Part shown: positions 61,054-64,000 of the stretch, in pieces
Numbering within the stretch: position 1 is the first letter of the stretch
Layout: the number at the start of each line of letters is the position of its first letter
Assembly (NCBI RefSeq): GCF_001888165.1
Contig: NZ_CP015455.1
Location: 2,598,001 to 2,662,000 of the forward strand
Reading direction: 5' to 3'
DNA from: Syntrophotalea acetylenica
GTDB lineage: Bacteria > Desulfobacterota > Desulfuromonadia > Desulfuromonadales > Syntrophotaleaceae
DNA: 64,000 nucleotides
The notes under the pieces: model-generated
The model's database searches: none
Seen by the model: the letters and a program-made list of their open reading frames with translations, nothing else
Told to the model about the DNA's origin: nothing
Made by a program: the position numbers and the translations under genes

Positions 61054-61407
61054 GTGAAACGATTTACGACCATGAAAGAGCTCCGGCAATCCCAACTGCA
61101 GGGCGGTGTCTTCGGCGCCTTGCGTCGCGCACTTTGCGGCGAGCAGGAAATTGCCGGACCAGCTTATAACCCCGACGACGATGGCAGCGTGTGGCTCCTT
61201 CAAAAGACGGACAATGATTTATCGGTAGCTAAAACATTCGGGACACCTCTGATGGCCTTACCATTCGAGAAAATCCTCCACCATCCCGAAGAAGAGCACT
61301 TCATCGCGTATGTGGTCCGTAACAACTCCCGCTGCGACACCCTGGTCATTCCCGACGCCGAATGGCTCGACGATAAGTGGCGGACCTGGCTCCTCGATCA
61401 ACTCTAA
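61054..61407 (+). CDS. Small hypothetical protein with C-terminal PxxxW motif
   Basis: The 117-residue protein starts at GTG 61054, after AAGGAGG at a 5-nt spacing. The N-terminus is basic (KRFTTMKELRQSQLQ). The C-terminus TLVIPDAEWLDDKWRTWLL shares a spaced P-x3-W-[LV]-x6-[WV]-L pattern with the products at 62487 and 62891. It is followed by the YkvA-like gene after 50 nt. No known family was recognised. Confidence 0.7.
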   Translation: MKRFTTMKELRQSQLQGGVFGALRRALCGEQEIAGPAYNPDDDGSVWLLQKTDNDLSVAKTFGTPLMALPFEKILHHPEEEHFIAYVVRNNSRCDTLVIPDAEWLDDKWRTWLLDQL

Positions 61408-61457
61408 TGTCCCCGACCGATACCAACCGACAACCCTTTCAATCAAGGAACCTACTT

Positions 61458-61859
61458 ATGTCTGACACCAACAACGCCGAGCAACCACCTGTTCCCGAGA
61501 ACGTAGAGTCTTACGGCAAACACTACAGTGAAACCAGCTTCTGGGGAAAACTCCAGACCATTCCCCGGTCATCCATAAGACAAGTGCTTGAGAAAGCGCT
61601 GCTCTTGAGGGAGCTGCTCCTCGATGGAGCAACCCCGCTGTGGGTCCGGGGAACCATCATCGGCGCACTCGGTTATCTGATTTTGCCGTTCGATCTGATT
61701 CCGGACCTCATTCCCGGCGTCGGGTTCATCGACGACCTCGCCGCCATGGGATACGTCCTGGCCAGCCTGGACACCCTGGTCACCGAAGACATACGTGCCC
61801 GAGCGCTTAAAAAGATGCCTGCCAGTCTAATTGAAAAAGAGCCCCAAACGACAACGTAA
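61458..61859 (+). CDS. YkvA-family (DUF1232) small membrane-associated protein
   Basis: The 133-residue protein has the DUF1232 signature YLILPFDLIPDLIPGVGFIDD at about residues 73-93 (quoted in part of its length), preceded by a hydrophobic helix WVRGTIIGALG. The family is widespread and of unknown function. Here it lies between two island orphans and a RadC-like gene, ahead of a strong terminator at 61888. Confidence 0.85.
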   Translation: MSDTNNAEQPPVPENVESYGKHYSETSFWGKLQTIPRSSIRQVLEKALLLRELLLDGATPLWVRGTIIGALGYLILPFDLIPDLIPGVGFIDDLAAMGYVLASLDTLVTEDIRARALKKMPASLIEKEPQTTT

Positions 61860-61887
61860 TCCCTCCCGAATTCCGTGACTCAACACC

Positions 61888-61929
61888 AAAGGACCACTCC
61901 TCTTTCCCGGGGAGTGGTCCTTTATTTTT
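61888..61929 (+). terminator. Terminator after the YkvA-like gene
   Basis: AAAGGACCACTCC and GGAGTGGTCCTTT form a perfect 13-bp stem with a 10-nt loop, followed by ATTTTTC. Confidence 0.92.
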
Positions 61930-61944
61930 CCATGGAGCAGAACC

Positions 61945-62445
61945 ATGACTATCGAAACCCTATTCGGCCCCGAAGTTGACCACAAGAAGCGTGGCGCCCT
62001 GCGGCTAAAGGTAATTCGTCCTATCTACGAGTCCCTCAAGGTGGCCGAAGTGGCAGCGGACTACCTGGACAACATGGCCCTCTCCTCTTCGGCTCAAATC
62101 GCTGAATTGTTCGGATTCCTTTCCCGGGAGACCAAGGAGCATTTCCTGGCTCTCCACCTCAACAGCAAGAACCGCCTGATCTGCCTGGAAATAGTCTCCA
62201 TCGGTAGCCTGAGTGCCGCCATGGTCCACCCTAGAGAAGTTTTCAAGTCTGCCCTGCTTTCCTCGGCTGCCGCCCTGATTTTCCTGCACAACCACCCTTC
62301 CGGAGACCCGAGCCCAAGCAGCGAAGATCTGGAGATCACCAAAAGACTGCAGCAGGCCGGTGAGTTGCTCGGCATCCGCGTACTCGATCACTTAGTCCTC
62401 GGTGGCTCCGACTTCCATTCCTTCGCCGACCGGGGGCAGATGTAA
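61945..62445 (+). CDS. radC: RadC-like JAB-domain protein
   Basis: This 166-residue protein is of the RadC/MPN type. The metal-binding JAMM motif is FLHNHPSGDPSPSSEDLEI (about 113-131), with an upstream conserved Glu in RETKEHFLAL, and LGIRVLDHLVLGG follows. It lacks the N-terminal helix-hairpin-helix of the chromosomal form, as is usual for copies on plasmids, phages and islands. The biochemical role is unsettled; it is not a proven repair protein. The start ATG comes 15 nt after the terminator stem. Confidence 0.9.
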   Translation: MTIETLFGPEVDHKKRGALRLKVIRPIYESLKVAEVAADYLDNMALSSSAQIAELFGFLSRETKEHFLALHLNSKNRLICLEIVSIGSLSAAMVHPREVFKSALLSSAAALIFLHNHPSGDPSPSSEDLEITKRLQQAGELLGIRVLDHLVLGGSDFHSFADRGQM

Positions 62446-62486
62446 TTCATCCCTCTCGAATACTATCAACGACACGGAGAAAATCT

Positions 62487-62897
62487 ATGATCCGACTGAC
62501 TTCGGCACGGCAAGCCCTCAACTTAAGAGGCACGATCCCAGAACTGGCTGTTCAACGCATGGTCCACTTCGAGGGCAAGGACGGTCGCTACAATCCAAAA
62601 GTCCACGGATACATCATGGTGATTCAAGAAAGAGATGATATCTCAAAGATTCCGGAGGTTGGCCCCAGAGGACTTTTTGAGATCATTGACAGCGAGCGGG
62701 GCAGCTTTGACTACGTAGAGGCATTCGATGAAAACGGTCGGACGATTTACGAGATAGTCATCCCTCTCGACAACGACCGGACTCTGGCGCTCATCCTCCC
62801 TGACGGTCCCTGGCTCGACCAACGCCTTAGGAGTGTACTTGAGTCGGAGACCAATAGGCGCTTCCTGCCGCTTCCGAAAGGAGAACTGTCGTGCTGA
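62487..62897 (+). CDS. Small hypothetical protein of the island, coupled to the next gene
   Basis: The 136-residue protein begins MIRLTSARQALNLRGT. The middle part GLFEIIDSERGSFDYVEAFD leads to the C-terminal TLALILPDGPWLDQRLRSVL, which shares the P-x3-W-[LV]-x6-[WV]-L pattern with its neighbours at 61054 and 62891. Its last 7 bases overlap the start of the next gene. There is no known domain. Confidence 0.75.
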   Translation: MIRLTSARQALNLRGTIPELAVQRMVHFEGKDGRYNPKVHGYIMVIQERDDISKIPEVGPRGLFEIIDSERGSFDYVEAFDENGRTIYEIVIPLDNDRTLALILPDGPWLDQRLRSVLESETNRRFLPLPKGELSC

Positions 62898-63286
62898 TCA
62901 TTGCCAGCGTTAAAGACTTGACCGAACTGCGCCAGTCGAAGCGGCTTCATCCTGAGCTACTCGACTATATGGAGCCGACCCTGCGAACTCTGGAAGAGGA
63001 ATATCCTGATCGCGATCCAAGCCTTGACGGCGGTCGATTCATCGTCCACCAGTGTTTCGATGATCTTTTCAACCCATCGCACGGCCTCTTTTACACCATC
63101 CCCGGGGAGTCGTATCGCCTGCCGATAGCCGAACAGGTGGAGCAAATCGTCACTGAGACAGGCGAATACTTCGCAGTTTTCGTTGCTGTGGATGATGACA
63201 CTGGAGATACCCACCTGTTACCCCACCTCCCCTGGGTCCCCGGCCACGTGCTGGACTGGCTGCGTAAATACACTGACATTCAGTAA
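62891..63286 (+). CDS. Small hypothetical protein of the island with the same C-terminal motif
   Basis: The 131-residue acidic protein starts at GTG 62891, inside the end of the previous gene, with AAAGGAG upstream. The C-terminus THLLPHLPWVPGHVLDWLR fits the pattern shared with the genes at 61054 and 62487. The middle contains GLFYTIPGESYRLPIAEQV. The family is unknown; it is probably a diverged paralogue of its neighbours. Confidence 0.75.
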   Translation: MLIIASVKDLTELRQSKRLHPELLDYMEPTLRTLEEEYPDRDPSLDGGRFIVHQCFDDLFNPSHGLFYTIPGESYRLPIAEQVEQIVTETGEYFAVFVAVDDDTGDTHLLPHLPWVPGHVLDWLRKYTDIQ

Positions 63287-63484
63287 AAATCCAATCTCTC
63301 CCCTCCCTCATCTCCAAACAATCATCCGATTACCGCCTGGTTTTAGCAGGCCATTGCGATGCTTCGCCTAGGCATTCCAGACCACATCATCCTTGGAGTC
63401 GGCTTCATTGCCATTGCCAGTCAGGGCCTGATTTGAGGGTGGAGGGCCTTAGTCCATCATTGATACCCATCAAGGAGATACTTC

Positions 63485-63886
63485 ATGAACCTCGATGCTC
63501 AATCGTTTCCTCTTCCCATCGATCGCAAACTTGAAATGATCCTGAAGACAGAGCTGGCCAAGGTGGAGTTGCCCGTCAACCAGGGATTAACTATCTCCTT
63601 CCGAGACAGAACCTACGACGTGATCCGGGGCGGCTACCACCCCGTAGAAATCGCTCTGAGCAGCACGGGGCGAGTCCTATACATCACAGACTTCGTCCTG
63701 GTCGGCCAACCGCCCTACGTTGAGCTTGTAAAAGAGCTCGATTTCGATGCCTGTCTGGGGCTGTTCCAGCAAGGCGGCGTGGACTACCCCCTAGAAATGG
63801 GCGCCGACTTGTTCGCCCTCTGGCAACGCAACTTCTGCATCTACTACCGCATGAGCGTCTATGAGGTGAAAATTCGCCCCCTGTGA
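63485..63886 (+). CDS. DUF2787-like protein
   Basis: The 133-residue protein contains ISFRDRTYDVIRGGYHPVEI (about 38-57), which matches the core of DUF2787, a family known mainly from plasmids and integrated elements of proteobacteria. Function is unknown. The ATG at 63485 follows AAGGAG. It is the last complete gene of the window; the remaining 114 bases hold no gene that I can support. Confidence 0.8.
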   Translation: MNLDAQSFPLPIDRKLEMILKTELAKVELPVNQGLTISFRDRTYDVIRGGYHPVEIALSSTGRVLYITDFVLVGQPPYVELVKELDFDACLGLFQQGGVDYPLEMGADLFALWQRNFCIYYRMSVYEVKIRPL

Positions 63887-64000
63887 TGAGTCCGGAAAGA
63901 CCGGGATGACCGGGAAACTTTTTCGCCCCGGCCTCCCGGAGATGACGAGTCACCCCCCAAAGCACCCCTGTGGACCGGAAGGGGACCGGAGTTTTGCGGA

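Noticed and set aside
58055-64000. Direct repeat of the tRNA-Pro 3' end as an attachment site
   Set aside because: No second copy of the T-arm/acceptor end was found inside the window; it may lie beyond the right edge.

Overview
The window looks like a chromosomal segment of a strictly anaerobic deltaproteobacterium of the Desulfuromonadales type (Pelobacter/Syntrophotalea/Desulfuromonas-like). This is inferred from the gene content: a complete tufB-secE-nusG-rplKAJL-rpoBC-str block, a tungsten-type aldehyde:ferredoxin oxidoreductase, an NfnA-like flavoprotein next to a 2[4Fe-4S] ferredoxin, many signalling proteins, and a Pst transporter with oversized permeases. No database search was possible, so the assignment to a genus is a guess.

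Bases 1-18000, all on the minus strand, are the translation and transcription core. In transcription order they hold tRNA-Thr, Tyr, Gly, Thr, tuf, rpmG, tRNA-Trp, secE, nusG, rplK, rplA, L10 leader, rplJ, rplL, rpoB, rpoC, rpsL, rpsG, fusA and a second tuf cut by the left edge. fusA carries a one-base frameshift near its 3' end. Bases 18067-22540 are a proS - DUF4388 - pyrF - rlmB operon. Bases 22917-25602 hold an AAA+ ATPase and a class I aminotransferase on the plus strand. A small ferredoxin and an NfnA-like reductase then diverge from each other.

Bases 26859-46864 mix signalling with oxyanion (tungstate/molybdate) biology. They include a periplasmic-sensor GGDEF/EAL protein, a MOT1-type transporter, a TupA-type binding protein, a HTH-PBP one-component regulator, a PreP-like M16 protease, a SpoIIE-type phosphatase, TtcA, the oxidoreductase, a PAS-LuxR regulator, a second GGDEF/EAL protein, ModE, and a translationally coupled FRG-domain/deaminase pair. 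A palindrome with the geometry of an E. coli ModE operator overlaps the predicted tupA promoter. This suggests that the ModE encoded 12 kb away regulates it.

Bases 46984-56130 are the phosphate regulon phoB-phoR-pstS-pstC-pstA-pstB-phoU. Matching 11-bp-period direct repeats, which look like Pho boxes, lie upstream of both phoB and pstS. A porin-like gene follows.

A tRNA-Pro gene at 58002-58078 marks the left border of an atypical region that runs to the window end. It has lower GC, short orphan genes, a TerB-like protein, a glycine-rich membrane protein, YkvA, RadC and DUF2787 proteins, and three small proteins sharing a C-terminal motif. It looks like an integrated mobile island, and it is the least explained part of the window.
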